A DNA stretch of 21,114 bases from an uncultured Ruminococcus sp. (GTDB taxonomy: Bacteria; Bacillota; Clostridia; Oscillospirales; CAG-272), in NCBI GenBank assembly GCA_902783705.1, contig CACZSA010000057.1, positions 1-21,114 on the forward strand, in the 5' to 3' direction. A model generated the notes under the pieces. That model saw nothing but the letters and a program-made list of their open reading frames with translations. It made no database searches and had not been told where the DNA came from. Shown here in pieces: positions 7,814 through 15,096 of the stretch (positions within the stretch are counted from its first letter, which is position 1; each line of letters starts with the position of its first letter). The position numbers and the translations under genes were made by a program.

Positions 7814-7829
7814 CTGCGTCTTGCTTGAT

Positions 7830-8816
7830 TTACGCCATCGTCGCCGCCATGACGGCCTTGATCGTGTGCATCCGGTTCTCCGCCTCGTCAAAGACGATCG
7901 ACGCGGGGCTCTGGAACACCTCGTCCGTCACCTCGAGGGCGGACAGTCCGAAGCGGTTGTGGATCTCCCGCCCGATCTCCGTGCCGAGGTCGTGAAACGC
8001 CGGGAGGCAGTGCATGAAGCGGCAGCCCGCGCCCGCCTTCGCCATGATCTTCTCGTTGACCTGGTAGGGCAGGAGGTCGCGGATCCGCTCTTCCCAGATC
8101 TCCGACGGCTCGCCCATCGAGACCCAGACGTCCGTGTAGATCACGTCGGCGCCCTCCGCGGCCTTCATGGGATCCGTCTCGAAGGTGAGCGACGCGCCCG
8201 TCTCGGCGGCGATCTTTTTGCAGGTGTCGCGCAGACATTTTCCGGGGAAGTACTTCTCCGGCGCACAGGCCACGAAGTTCATGCCCATCTTCGCCGCGCC
8301 GACCATGAGGGAGTTGCCCATGTTGTACCGCGCGTCGCCCATGTAGACGAGCTTTCGCCCGGCGAGGGTCCCGAAGTGCTCCCGGATCGTCAGGAAATCG
8401 GCTAAAATCTGCGTCGGATGGAATTCGTTCGTCAGGCCGTTGAAGACCGGGACGCCCGCGTATTTCGCCAGCTCCTCCACGAGGTCCTGCCCGAAGCCGC
8501 GGTATTCGATCCCGTCGAACATCCGCCCGAGCACGTGCGCCGTGTCCGCGATGCTCTCCTTGCGCCCGATCTGCGAGCCGTTCGGATCGAGGTACACCGG
8601 GTGCATCCCGAGGTCCGCCGCCGCCACCTCAAAGGCGCAGCGCGTCCGCGTGCTCGTCTTCTCGAAGATCAGCGCGACGTTCTTGCCCTCGCAGAGCCGG
8701 TGCGGGATCCCCGCCTTCTTTTTCGCCTTCAGGTCCGCCGCGAGGTCGAGGAGGTACCCGATCTCCTCGGGCGTGAAGTCGAGGAGCTTCAGAAAATGTC
8801 TGCCTTTCAGATTCAT
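7830..8816 (-). CDS. argF: Ornithine carbamoyltransferase
   Basis: A 328-residue cytoplasmic enzyme that makes citrulline from ornithine and carbamoyl phosphate, used in arginine synthesis (or run backwards in arginine catabolism). The start is MNLKGRHFLKLLDFTP at 8816, with AAGGGA 8 bases before it. A longer in-frame start exists upstream but has no ribosome site and falls in the hairpin region. Motifs: STRTRCAFE (carbamoyl phosphate site, from residue 55), FHPTQ (133-136 within HPTQ), DVWVSMG (229-235, ornithine site) and the catalytic HCLP (269-272). The length is typical. No promoter is visible in front of it and it follows an amino acid transporter on the same strand, so co-transcription is likely. 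A terminator at 7781-7813 follows. argF versus a catabolic arcB cannot be told from sequence alone; no arcA or arcC is near. Confidence 0.95.
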   Translation of the reverse strand: MNLKGRHFLKLLDFTPEEIGYLLDLAADLKAKKKAGIPHRLCEGKNVALIFEKTSTRTRCAFEVAAADLGMHPVYLDPNGSQIGRKESIADTAHVLGRMFDGIEYRGFGQDLVEELAKYAGVPVFNGLTNEFHPTQILADFLTIREHFGTLAGRKLVYMGDARYNMGNSLMVGAAKMGMNFVACAPEKYFPGKCLRDTCKKIAAETGASLTFETDPMKAAEGADVIYTDVWVSMGEPSEIWEERIRDLLPYQVNEKIMAKAGAGCRFMHCLPAFHDLGTEIGREIHNRFGLSALEVTDEVFQSPASIVFDEAENRMHTIKAVMAATMA

Positions 8817-8871
8817 GCTGTCTGTCCCTTTCTTGTTCCCTGGGTCATGGATTTTGCGGATAAAACGGACC

Positions 8872-8909
8872 ACGGGGAAGAAAGGCCGTCGGAGCGGTTT
8901 CTCCCCCGT
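8872..8909 (-). other. Long hairpin between ABC ATPase gene and argF
   Basis: On the minus strand ACGGGGGAGAAA pairs with TTTCTTCCCCGT (12 bp, one G-T wobble). Inside this arm pair, CCG can also pair with CGG. It begins 6 bases after the ATPase stop codon. The tract after it (GGTCCGTTTTATCC) is only mildly T-rich, so it could be a leaky terminator, an attenuator or an mRNA-stabilising element setting argF expression apart from the transporter. Confidence 0.55.
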
Positions 8910-8915
8910 TTGATA

Positions 8916-9638
8916 TTAAAGAACCTTTGCGAGGAACGACTTCAGCCGTTCGTTTTTCGGATGCCCGAAGATCTCCTCCGGGGTGCCCTCTTCGAGGATG
9001 ACGCCGTCGTCGAGGAACAGGATGCGGTTCGAGACCTCGCGCGCGAAGCCCATTTCATGCGTGACGACGACCATCGTCATGCCGTCCGCCGCGAGCTTCT
9101 TCATGACGTCGAGCACCTCGCCGACCATTTCGGGGTCGAGGGCGGAGGTCGGCTCGTCGAAGAGCATTACGTCCGGCTCCATGCAGAGCGCGCGCACGAT
9201 GGCGACACGCTGCTTCTGTCCGCCGGAGAGCTGATTCGGGTAGGCGTCCGCGCGGTCCGCGAGCCCGACCTTGCCGAGCAGCTCGAGCGCCTTGGCCTTT
9301 GCCTTGTCCTCCGGCACCTTTTTCAGCATCATCGGCGCGACGGTCAGGTTCTTCATGACCGTCATGTGCGGGAAGAGGTTGAACTGCTGGAAGACCATGC
9401 CCATCTTCTGACGGTGCAGGTCGAGGTCGATCTTTTTGTCGGTGAGGTCGTCGCCCTCGAAGATGATCTGCCCGCCCGAGGGCCGCTCGAGCATGTTGAG
9501 GCAGCGCAGGAAGGTCGATTTGCCCGAGCCGGAGGGACCGATGACGCAGATCACGTCGCCCTTGTCGATCTCGGTGGTGATGCCTTTCAGGACTTCGACG
9601 CCGCCGAAATTCTTCTGCAGGTTTTTAACGTTTATCAC
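8916..9638 (-). CDS. Polar amino acid ABC transporter, ATP-binding protein (GlnQ/HisP type)
   Basis: A 240-residue ATPase of the polar amino acid uptake family. It has Walker A GPSGSGKST (34-42), a Q-loop in VFQQFNLFPHMTV (residues 84-85), the signature LSGGQ (137-141), Walker B VMLFDE (157-162) and the H-loop histidine 194. It powers import by the adjacent permease and binding lipoprotein. The start is a GTG at 9638, preceded by AAAGGAGG at a rather long 10 bases, and it overlaps the permease gene by 14 bases, so translation is probably coupled. It is the third gene of the transport operon, followed by the hairpin and argF. Confidence 0.95.
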   Translation of the reverse strand: MINVKNLQKNFGGVEVLKGITTEIDKGDVICVIGPSGSGKSTFLRCLNMLERPSGGQIIFEGDDLTDKKIDLDLHRQKMGMVFQQFNLFPHMTVMKNLTVAPMMLKKVPEDKAKAKALELLGKVGLADRADAYPNQLSGGQKQRVAIVRALCMEPDVMLFDEPTSALDPEMVGEVLDVMKKLAADGMTMVVVTHEMGFAREVSNRILFLDDGVILEEGTPEEIFGHPKNERLKSFLAKVL

Positions 9639-10353
9639 CCTTGCCGAGCCTCCTTTCCATGTGCTTCAGGATCTGTTCCAGGAGGATCACGATCAGAAGA
9701 TAAATGAGCGCGACGAGCAGAAGGGTATTGATCGCGTCGTAGGTGTTGTTCCGGATCAGGTTGCCCGCGCGGGTGAGGTCGACCTCCGCGACGTAGCCGG
9801 CGATCGAGGTCTCCTTGAGGAGGGCGATCAGCTCGTTGAAGATCGCCGGGAGGATGTAGCGGATGGCCTGCGGCAGAACGACGACCCGCATGGTCTGCAG
9901 GCGGCTCATGCCGAGGGAGCGTCCGGCCTCCATCTGCCCCGCGTCGACCGCGTTGATGCCGGAACGGATCAGCTCCGCCATGTACGCGCCGGAGTTGACG
10001 CCGAACGCGACGATGGCCACGGGGATGCCGTTCTTGGCGTGCGAGAAGATGATGTAGTAGAAGATCAGCAGCTGCACCACCATCGGGACGCCGCGGATGA
10101 CCGTGATGTAGAGATTGCAGATCGCCGCCGCCCAGCGCAGGGAGGGAGCGTCCTCCGCGAGATACTTGATGACCGCGACGATGGTTCCGATCACGACGCC
10201 GATGGCGAGCGCCCCGAGCGTGATGAGGATCGTGTTGCGGAAGCCCTCGATGAGGAGCTTGTAGCGGTCGTTTACGATGAAGGTCTCATGCAGCTTGGTG
10301 AACCACGCGGAGAAGGGTCCGCCGGATGCAAGAAACAGAGTGGAGAGATTCAT
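9625..10353 (-). CDS. Polar amino acid ABC transporter, permease
   Basis: A 242-residue inner-membrane protein. An N-terminal stretch of ~35 residues is followed by several hydrophobic segments (about 40-62, 92-104, 110-125 and 208-228). It carries RGVPMVVQLLI (87-97), a mark of the His/Glu/Gln/Arg permease family, and the EAA-type loop EAGRSLGMSRL (142-152) that contacts the ATPase. No clear Shine-Dalgarno sequence precedes the ATG at 10353. The gene starts 34 bases after the binding-protein gene, so its translation may depend on that gene. Only one permease is present, so the channel is probably a homodimer. Confidence 0.94.
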   Translation of the reverse strand: MNLSTLFLASGGPFSAWFTKLHETFIVNDRYKLLIEGFRNTILITLGALAIGVVIGTIVAVIKYLAEDAPSLRWAAAICNLYITVIRGVPMVVQLLIFYYIIFSHAKNGIPVAIVAFGVNSGAYMAELIRSGINAVDAGQMEAGRSLGMSRLQTMRVVVLPQAIRYILPAIFNELIALLKETSIAGYVAEVDLTRAGNLIRNNTYDAINTLLLVALIYLLIVILLEQILKHMERRLGKGDKR

Positions 10354-10387
10354 GTGATGCCGGTCGGTTCAGCGCTGCGCCTGCCGA

Positions 10388-11179
10388 TCAGTTGTGCGGC
10401 GCGGTGTAGGGCGCTTCGTACTTCTCGAAGATCGCGGCGATCGTGCCGTCGGAGACGAGACCGTTGATGATCGTGTTGATCTCTGCCGCGAGCGCCTCGG
10501 AGCCGAGCTGGAGCGCGAACGCGTAGGGCTCGGTGGTCATCGCTTCGTCGAGGATCACGAGGGCGCCTTCGCCGTTCTCGGCGTTGTAGGCCTTGACCAT
10601 TTCGGCGGCGGTCAGGTCGTCGATGACCCACGCGTCGACCTTGCCGGTGACGAGCGCGCTCTCCGCGTCGTTGTTGGCGGCAAAGCCCTTGACGTCATAG
10701 CCTTCGCCCATGCAGTAGTCCTCGGCGGTGGTGCCGGTCTGCACGGAGACGGTCTTGCCGGTCAGGTCCGCCTTGGACGTGATCGGGCTGCCCGCGGTGA
10801 CGACGATGGCCTGCGCGGCGAGGCAGTAGGGATCGGTGAAGAGGACGTTCTTTTTCCGGGCTTCGGTGACGGAGATGCCGGAGACGCCGAGGTCATACTT
10901 GCCCGCGTTGATGCCGGGGATGACGGAGTCGAAGTCCATCTGCTCGACCGTCAGGGTGACGCCGAACTTCTCGCAGATCTTGTTGAGGATCTCGATTTCG
11001 ATGCCCTCGACCTGGTTGCCCTCGCCGAGGGATTCAAACGGCGGGAAGTCGGGGGAGGTGGCGATGGTCAGGGTGCCGGCCTTCTGGATGTCCGCGAGGG
11101 TGGTGCCGCTCGAGGAGCAGGACGCGAAGGCGAGGGTCAGCATGAGACAGGAGAGAAGAAGCGCGATGAACTTTTTCAT
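10388..11179 (-). CDS. Amino acid ABC transporter substrate-binding lipoprotein (family 3)
   Basis: A 263-residue protein with a lipoprotein signal, MKKFIALLLSCLMLTLAFAS, and lipid cysteine 21. It then has the family 3 solute-binding fold: TLTIATSPDFPPFE near the start of the mature part, EGIEIEILNKI, and YDLGVSGISVTEARKK, the lobe that holds the amino and carboxyl groups of the ligand. It captures an amino acid outside the cell and delivers it to the permease. The start at 11179 is preceded at 7 bases by AAAGGAA. The ligand is not determinable with confidence; the argF linkage hints at arginine, ornithine or another nitrogen-rich amino acid. A perfect promoter lies ~75 bases upstream. Confidence 0.95.
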   Translation of the reverse strand: MKKFIALLLSCLMLTLAFASCSSSGTTLADIQKAGTLTIATSPDFPPFESLGEGNQVEGIEIEILNKICEKFGVTLTVEQMDFDSVIPGINAGKYDLGVSGISVTEARKKNVLFTDPYCLAAQAIVVTAGSPITSKADLTGKTVSVQTGTTAEDYCMGEGYDVKGFAANNDAESALVTGKVDAWVIDDLTAAEMVKAYNAENGEGALVILDEAMTTEPYAFALQLGSEALAAEINTIINGLVSDGTIAAIFEKYEAPYTAPHN

Positions 11180-11255
11180 GACAGATTCCTTTCGATGGTG
11201 TATGATGAGTTGATTTTTGTAATATTCATGCGCGAGGCTGAATAATTATACGCCT

Positions 11256-11284
11256 ATTATACTCCAAATCCCCCCGTATGTCAA
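11256..11284 (-). promoter_or_regulatory. Perfect consensus promoter of the amino acid transporter operon
   Basis: On the minus strand TTGACA (11279-11284), a 17-base spacer and TATAAT (11256-11261) are perfect. A second TATAAT lies 11 bases further downstream at 11245-11250. The leader to the ATG at 11179 is about 65-70 bases and shows no riboswitch-like structure to the eye. Confidence 0.88.
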
Positions 11285-11360
11285 GGGGTTTTCGGAAAAA
11301 GCAATAAGGAAGATGAAATAAATAATGGCGGGTCGGAAATCTCCGGCGCAGATTTTCGGA

Positions 11361-11460
11361 AAATGCGTCCGCATGCGTCCGGATGCGATCGCATGCGTTC
11401 GGATGCGTTCGCATGCAAATGCATGCAAATGGATGCAAATGCATGCGGATGCATGCAAAG
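11361..11460. repeat. Tandem array of ten 10-bp units
   Basis: Ten consecutive units of exactly 10 bases each carry ATGC at positions 3-6, usually as GCATGC or GGATGC. The last four bases vary: first GTCC/GATC/GTTC (units 1-5), then mostly AAAT (units 6-8), GGAT and AAAG. The array begins 77 bases upstream of the -35 box of the transporter promoter. The 10-bp period puts every unit on nearly the same face of the helix. Its function is unknown. Confidence 0.9.
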
Positions 11461-11461
11461 T

Positions 11462-11509
11462 AAAGACAAATACAAAGACAAAGACGAATACGAGATAAAG
11501 GCGAGGGCG
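11462..11509. repeat. Degenerate hexanucleotide run
   Basis: Directly after the decamers come units of six: AAAGAC, AAATAC, AAAGAC, AAAGAC, GAATAC, then decaying copies GAGATA, AAGGCG, AGGGCG. The strand is almost free of T. The switch from a 10-base to a 6-base period is abrupt at about 11461. This is likely to be a slippage-derived repeat. Confidence 0.75.
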
Positions 11510-11608
11510 AGGGAACAATCGGTCACGCCCGCGCGCGCACGGAGAGGGATTTTCGGATCTGGGGGAGGGAACGGGGGAACGGTCCGTACCCGGCGTGCGG
11601 CAGGGGGC

Positions 11609-11637
11609 TTGACAAACGGATTAAGATGTGATATAAT
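11609..11637 (+). promoter_or_regulatory. Perfect consensus promoter with no plus-strand gene downstream
   Basis: TTGACA (11609-11614), a 17-base spacer and TATAAT (11632-11637) are perfect, followed by an AT-rich start region. The next genes (hisIE, hisF and so on) are on the other strand, so the transcript starting near 11644 would be a small RNA or antisense to the end of the his operon. No ribosome site plus start codon was found ahead of it. Confidence 0.75.
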
Positions 11638-11683
11638 ATATTAGCAATAGAATTTCGATTTATTTCCGGAGTCCGGGACAAAC

Positions 11684-11712
11684 AAAAAAGGGCGCGGGAG
11701 CATCCCGTACCC
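11684..11712 (-). terminator. Terminator of the histidine operon
   Basis: On the minus strand GGGTACGGG, loop ATGCT, CCCGCGCCC, then six T. The stem is nine positions with one wobble and one mismatch. It starts 8 bases after the hisIE stop codon. Confidence 0.85.
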
Positions 11713-11720
11713 TCTGTGCG

Positions 11721-12371
11721 TCAGACCATCTTCTCCTGCTTGACCTTCTTGTCGATCACATGGCGGGAGGCGAGCTCCGCGCGGATGTCCTCGAGCGAGA
11801 TGCCCACTTCGATCATGAGGACCATCACGTGATAGACGAGGTCGGAGATCTCGTAGATCGTCTCGGCCTTGTCCTCGGCCTTGCCCGCGATGATGACCTC
11901 CGTGCACTCCTCGCCGACCTTTTTGAGGATCTTGTCGAGCCCCTTGTCGAAGAGGTAGGTCGTGTAGGAGCCCTCCTGCGGGTTCGTCTTGCGCCCCTCG
12001 ATCAGCTTCATGAGCATCCCGAGGTCGAAGTCGTGCAGCGACTCGCTCTCCCAGACGGGATTCTCGAAGCAGGACTCCGTCCCGAGGTGGCAGGCGGGTC
12101 CGTCCGGGATGACCTTGACGACGAGCGCGTCCCGGTCGCAGTCCGCCGTGATCGAGACGATGTGCTGGTAATTCCCGCTCGTCTCGCCTTTGAGCCAGAG
12201 CTCGTTCCGCGAACGGCTCCAGAAGCACGTCAGCCCCTTTTCCATCGAGATCCCGAGGCTCTCCCGGTTCATGTAGGCGAGCGTGAGCACCCGTCCGGTC
12301 CGCGCGTCCTGCACGACGGCGGGGATCAGCCCCCGGTCGTCAAATTTCAAGGTATCGATATCGAACATCAT
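11721..12371 (-). CDS. hisIE: Bifunctional phosphoribosyl-AMP cyclohydrolase / phosphoribosyl-ATP pyrophosphatase
   Basis: A 216-residue fusion for steps 2 and 3 of histidine synthesis. The N-terminal HisI domain (about 1-108) has FWSRSRNELWLKGETSGN, the metal-binding DCDRD (77-81), and zinc cysteines C94 and C101. The C-terminal HisE domain (about 118-205) has KVGEECTEVIIAGK and EISDLVYH, the acidic Mg-pyrophosphate site (E154, E155, E158, E174, D177). Two ATGs in a row (12371 and 12368) follow GGAGG; the second has the more usual 8-base spacing, so one residue is in doubt. It is the last gene of the operon, 13 bases after hisF, with a terminator right after it. Confidence 0.96.
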   Translation of the reverse strand: MMFDIDTLKFDDRGLIPAVVQDARTGRVLTLAYMNRESLGISMEKGLTCFWSRSRNELWLKGETSGNYQHIVSITADCDRDALVVKVIPDGPACHLGTESCFENPVWESESLHDFDLGMLMKLIEGRKTNPQEGSYTTYLFDKGLDKILKKVGEECTEVIIAGKAEDKAETIYEISDLVYHVMVLMIEVGISLEDIRAELASRHVIDKKVKQEKMV

Positions 12372-12384
12372 CGTATCCTCCGAA

Positions 12385-13143
12385 TCAGATTCTTGCCGGG
12401 ATTCCGGCGTCCGCCATCGCCCGCTTCAGATCGCGGATGTCCACCTCGCCAAAGTGAAAGATCGAGGCGGCGAGCCCCGCGTCCACACCGGGCAGGGTCT
12501 TGAAAAGGGTCAGAAAGTCCTCGATCCGCCCGGCGCCTCCCGATGCGATGACCGGGACCGAGACCGCGCGGCACACGGCGTCGAGCATTTCGAGGTCGAA
12601 GCCCTCCTTCACGCCGTCCGTGTCGATCGAGTTGACGACGATCTCGCCCGCGCCGTCCGCGACGCACCGGCGGATCCATTCGATCGCCTCCATGCCCGTG
12701 TTCTCGCGCCCGCCCTTGGCGAAGACCCGGAACACGCCGTCGACCCGCTTCACGTCGACCGAGAGGACCACGCACTGGTCTCCGTAGAGGCGCGCGGCCT
12801 CCTTCACGAGCGCGGGATTTTTGATCGCGCCGGAGTTGACCGAGACCTTGTCCGCGCCGCATTTCAAGACCCGGTCGAAGTCGTCCGTCGTGTTGATGCC
12901 GCCGCCGACCGTCAGGGGGATGAAGACCTGCCGCGCCGTCTCCGTGAGGATGTCCGTGAAGAGCGCGCGTCCCTCCGCCGAGGCCGTGATGTCGTAAAAG
13001 ACGAGCTCGTCCGCGCCGTGCGCGCTGTAATATTTCGCGAGCTCCACCGGGGAGGCCACGTCGCCGAGCCCCTCGAAGTTCACGCCCTTGACCACCCGTC
13101 CGTTCTTCACGTCGAGGCAGGGAATGATGCGTTTGGTGATCAT
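12385..13143 (-). CDS. hisF: Imidazole glycerol phosphate synthase, cyclase subunit
   Basis: A 252-residue TIM barrel that uses ammonia from HisH to make imidazole glycerol phosphate and AICAR from PRFAR. The catalytic aspartates D11 (IIPCLDVKNGRVVKG) and D130 (VLSVDVKR) are present. Phosphate-binding loops TVGGGI (78-83) and IASGGAG are intact, and the length is normal. The start at 13143 follows AAAGGAG by 7 bases, and its ATGA overlaps the stop of hisA by four bases. Confidence 0.97.
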   Translation of the reverse strand: MITKRIIPCLDVKNGRVVKGVNFEGLGDVASPVELAKYYSAHGADELVFYDITASAEGRALFTDILTETARQVFIPLTVGGGINTTDDFDRVLKCGADKVSVNSGAIKNPALVKEAARLYGDQCVVLSVDVKRVDGVFRVFAKGGRENTGMEAIEWIRRCVADGAGEIVVNSIDTDGVKEGFDLEMLDAVCRAVSVPVIASGGAGRIEDFLTLFKTLPGVDAGLAASIFHFGEVDIRDLKRAMADAGIPARI

Positions 13144-13889
13144 GTCGCCGCTCCTTTATGCAAATCGGAAGTCTGGTCGCCCGCCAGACGCGCCGCCTCG
13201 GAGAGATCGATCGCGCCCGTGTAGTACGCCTTGCCGATGATCGCGCCGTAGAGGTTCATCGACGCGAGCCGCCGGACGTCGTCCATGTCCGAGACGCCGC
13301 CCGAGGCCGTGATGTTCAGCCGGTACCGCTCGGCGAGGGCTTCGTACAGGGCGAGGTTCGTCCCCGCCATCGCGCCGTCCTTCGAGATGTCCGTGCAGAT
13401 CACGGTCTCCACGCCGATCTCCTCCATGCGGGCGAAGAAGGCCTCGAGGGAGACGCCCGAGGTCTCCGTCCAGCCGGACACCGCGACCATCCCGTCCCGG
13501 ATATCCGCGCCCACCGCGATCCGATCGCCGTATTTTCCGACCGCCCGGCAGAGGGTCGCCTCGTCCCGCACCGCCGCCGTCCCGAGGATCACCCGGTCGA
13601 GGCCGGAGGAGAGATAGCGCTCGATCACATCCATCGAACGGACGCCGCCGCCGATCTCGCAGAACGCGCCGGATTTCTCCTTGATGGAGAGGACCGCGGA
13701 GAGGTTCGGCGTCCCGCCCGTCTTCGCGCCCTCGAGGTCGACCACATGGATGTGCGGACAGCCGGAGGCGACGAAATCGCGCGCGATGTCCACGGGATGC
13801 TCGCCGTAGACCGTCATCTCGTCGTAGCGGCCCTTGTAGAGGCGCACGGCGCGTCCTTCGTACAAATCGATCGCCGGAAAGAGGATCAT
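13140..13889 (-). CDS. hisA: 1-(5-phosphoribosyl)-5-[(5-phosphoribosylamino)methylideneamino]imidazole-4-carboxamide isomerase
   Basis: A 249-residue TIM barrel that isomerises ProFAR to PRFAR. The start MILFPAIDLYEGRAVRL at 13889 is chosen for the AAGGAGG 6 bases upstream and the ATGA overlap with the hisH stop; the frame is open further up but lies inside hisH. Catalytic residues: D8 in PAIDL and D129 in VGADIRDG, with W140. The second-half phosphate loops are intact. It is sister to HisF but keeps the HisA-type FPAIDL start, and there is no sign of a PriA dual role beyond what sequence can show. Confidence 0.96.
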   Translation of the reverse strand: MILFPAIDLYEGRAVRLYKGRYDEMTVYGEHPVDIARDFVASGCPHIHVVDLEGAKTGGTPNLSAVLSIKEKSGAFCEIGGGVRSMDVIERYLSSGLDRVILGTAAVRDEATLCRAVGKYGDRIAVGADIRDGMVAVSGWTETSGVSLEAFFARMEEIGVETVICTDISKDGAMAGTNLALYEALAERYRLNITASGGVSDMDDVRRLASMNLYGAIIGKAYYTGAIDLSEAARLAGDQTSDLHKGAAT

Positions 13890-14509
13890 CTCGCGCCTCC
13901 TTCTTCGCAGAACGCCCGGAGGATCTTCATCCCGACCTCGCCGCTCTTCTCCGGATGGAACTGGCAGCCATAGACATTGTCCCGCCATGCCGCCGCGGTG
14001 AGGGTCCCGCCGTATTCCGTGACCGCCGCGGAGGAGGCGTCGCACCCCGTCGCGTGGTAGGAATGGACGAAATAGACATAGTCGCCCTCGCGGATGTATT
14101 TCCAGAGCGGGCAGGCGGGTTTTGTGAATTTCAGGGCGTTCCAGCCGATGTGCGGGATCTTGTACTCTGCCGGGATCACGTCCCGGATCGGCGCGACCGT
14201 GCCTTCGAGCAGACCGAGGCCCCGGTGTTCGCCGTATTCGAGGCTCTTCTCAAACAGAAGCTGCATCCCGAGGCAGATGCCCATGAGCGGCTTCCCGGCC
14301 CGCGCCTCTTCGACGAGGACCGAATCGAGGCCCGTCGCCCGGAGCTTTGCTGCCGCGTCCTCAAACGCTCCGACGCCCGGCAGGATGATCTTGTCCGCCC
14401 GCCGGATGTCCTCCGGAGCGCGCACGACCTCCGCCTCCGCGCCGATCATGGCGAAGGAGGAGCGCAGGGAGAAGAGATTGCCGACGCCGTAATCGACGAT
14501 GCCGATCAT
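13886..14509 (-). CDS. hisH: Imidazole glycerol phosphate synthase, glutamine amidotransferase subunit
   Basis: A 207-residue class I glutaminase that feeds ammonia to HisF. The triad is present: C79 in GICLGMQLLF, and H185 and E187 in QFHPEKSG. The N-terminus IVDYGVGNLFSL and the oxyanion-loop region PGVGAF (44-49) are typical. The start codon overlaps the hisB stop by one base (TGATG). AAGGGGGTG serves as the ribosome site. Confidence 0.97.
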   Translation of the reverse strand: MIGIVDYGVGNLFSLRSSFAMIGAEAEVVRAPEDIRRADKIILPGVGAFEDAAAKLRATGLDSVLVEEARAGKPLMGICLGMQLLFEKSLEYGEHRGLGLLEGTVAPIRDVIPAEYKIPHIGWNALKFTKPACPLWKYIREGDYVYFVHSYHATGCDASSAAVTEYGGTLTAAAWRDNVYGCQFHPEKSGEVGMKILRAFCEEGGAR

Positions 14510-15096
14510 CAGAGCACCCCCTTGGTCGAGGGGATCTCTCCCGCGGCGTCCGGATCGAGGGACACCGCCTCCCGCATCGTGCGGGCGAAGGACTTGAACG
14601 CGCCCTCGACGATGTGGTGGGCATTCTTCCCGGCAAGCTGACGCAGATGCAGGGAGCAGGCCGCCGCGCGCGTGAAGGCCTCGAAGAACTCCTCGACGAG
14701 CTCGGTGTCGAAGGTCCCGATCTTCTCCGTCGGGATCTCGAGCGCGCAGCCGAGGCAGGCGCGGCCCGAAAGATCGACCGCCGTGAGGATCAGCGCCTCG
14801 TCCATCGGGATCACCGTGTCGCCATAGCGGCGGATGCCCCGCTTGTCGCCGAGCGCCGACGCGAACGCCTCCCCGAGGACGATGCCGATGTCCTCGACTG
14901 AGTGGTGGTCGTCGACGTTCGTGTCGCCGCGGCAGGTGACGGTCAGATCGAAGTGCCCGTGCTTCGCGAAGAGCGTGAGCATGTGGTCGAGAAAGCCGAC
15001 GCCCGTGTCGATCTCGGACTGTCCCCGCCCGTCGAGATTCAGGGTGAGGGAAATATCGGTTTCCGCGGTTTTCCGCGCGAGGGATGCCTGTCTCAT
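14509..15096 (-). CDS. hisB: Imidazoleglycerol-phosphate dehydratase
   Basis: A 195-residue monofunctional dehydratase that makes imidazole acetol phosphate. Metal-binding motifs are present: GFLDHML (D37-H38), DDHHSVED (62-69) and AHHIVEGAFK (H160, H161, E164). There is no N-terminal HAD phosphatase domain of the E. coli type, so the histidinol-phosphate phosphatase must be another protein. GGAGG lies 7 bases before the ATG, and the gene overlaps hisC by four bases. Confidence 0.97.
   Translation of the reverse strand: MRQASLARKTAETDISLTLNLDGRGQSEIDTGVGFLDHMLTLFAKHGHFDLTVTCRGDTNVDDHHSVEDIGIVLGEAFASALGDKRGIRRYGDTVIPMDEALILTAVDLSGRACLGCALEIPTEKIGTFDTELVEEFFEAFTRAAACSLHLRQLAGKNAHHIVEGAFKSFARTMREAVSLDPDAAGEIPSTKGVL

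Larger units (their letters stand above)
11285..11683. other. Non-coding region with repeats and an orphan promoter
   Basis: About 400 bases without a supportable gene. Frames that stay open across it do so only because the repeat units contain no stops, and they translate to simple periodic peptides without a ribosome site. It holds the decamer array (11361-11460), the hexamer run (11462-11509), three copies of TTTTCGGA (about 11289, 11353 and 11550), an alternating GCGCGCGC run near 11530, and a plus-strand consensus promoter (11609-11637). The T-run of the his terminator borders it on the right. Confidence 0.75.

Noticed and set aside
8418..9707. Plus-strand open frame opposite the ABC ATPase and argF
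   Set aside because: Shadow of the minus-strand genes, which have all Walker, LSGGQ and STRT/HCLP motifs.
11180..11250. Riboswitch or T-box in the leader of the transporter operon
   Set aside because: The leader is about 70 bases, AT-rich, and shows no terminator/antiterminator pair or T-box motif by eye.
11361..11460. CRISPR array
   Set aside because: Units are only 10 bases, directly joined without spacers, and no cas gene is present.
11226..11644. Several short open frames on both strands through the repeat region
   Set aside because: They exist only because repeat units lack stop codons; they give periodic peptides, differ in every frame and have no ribosome site.
11644..11720. Small protein gene downstream of the orphan plus-strand promoter
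   Set aside because: No start codon with a ribosome site and a sensible frame; the first long frame further on is a shadow of hisIE.
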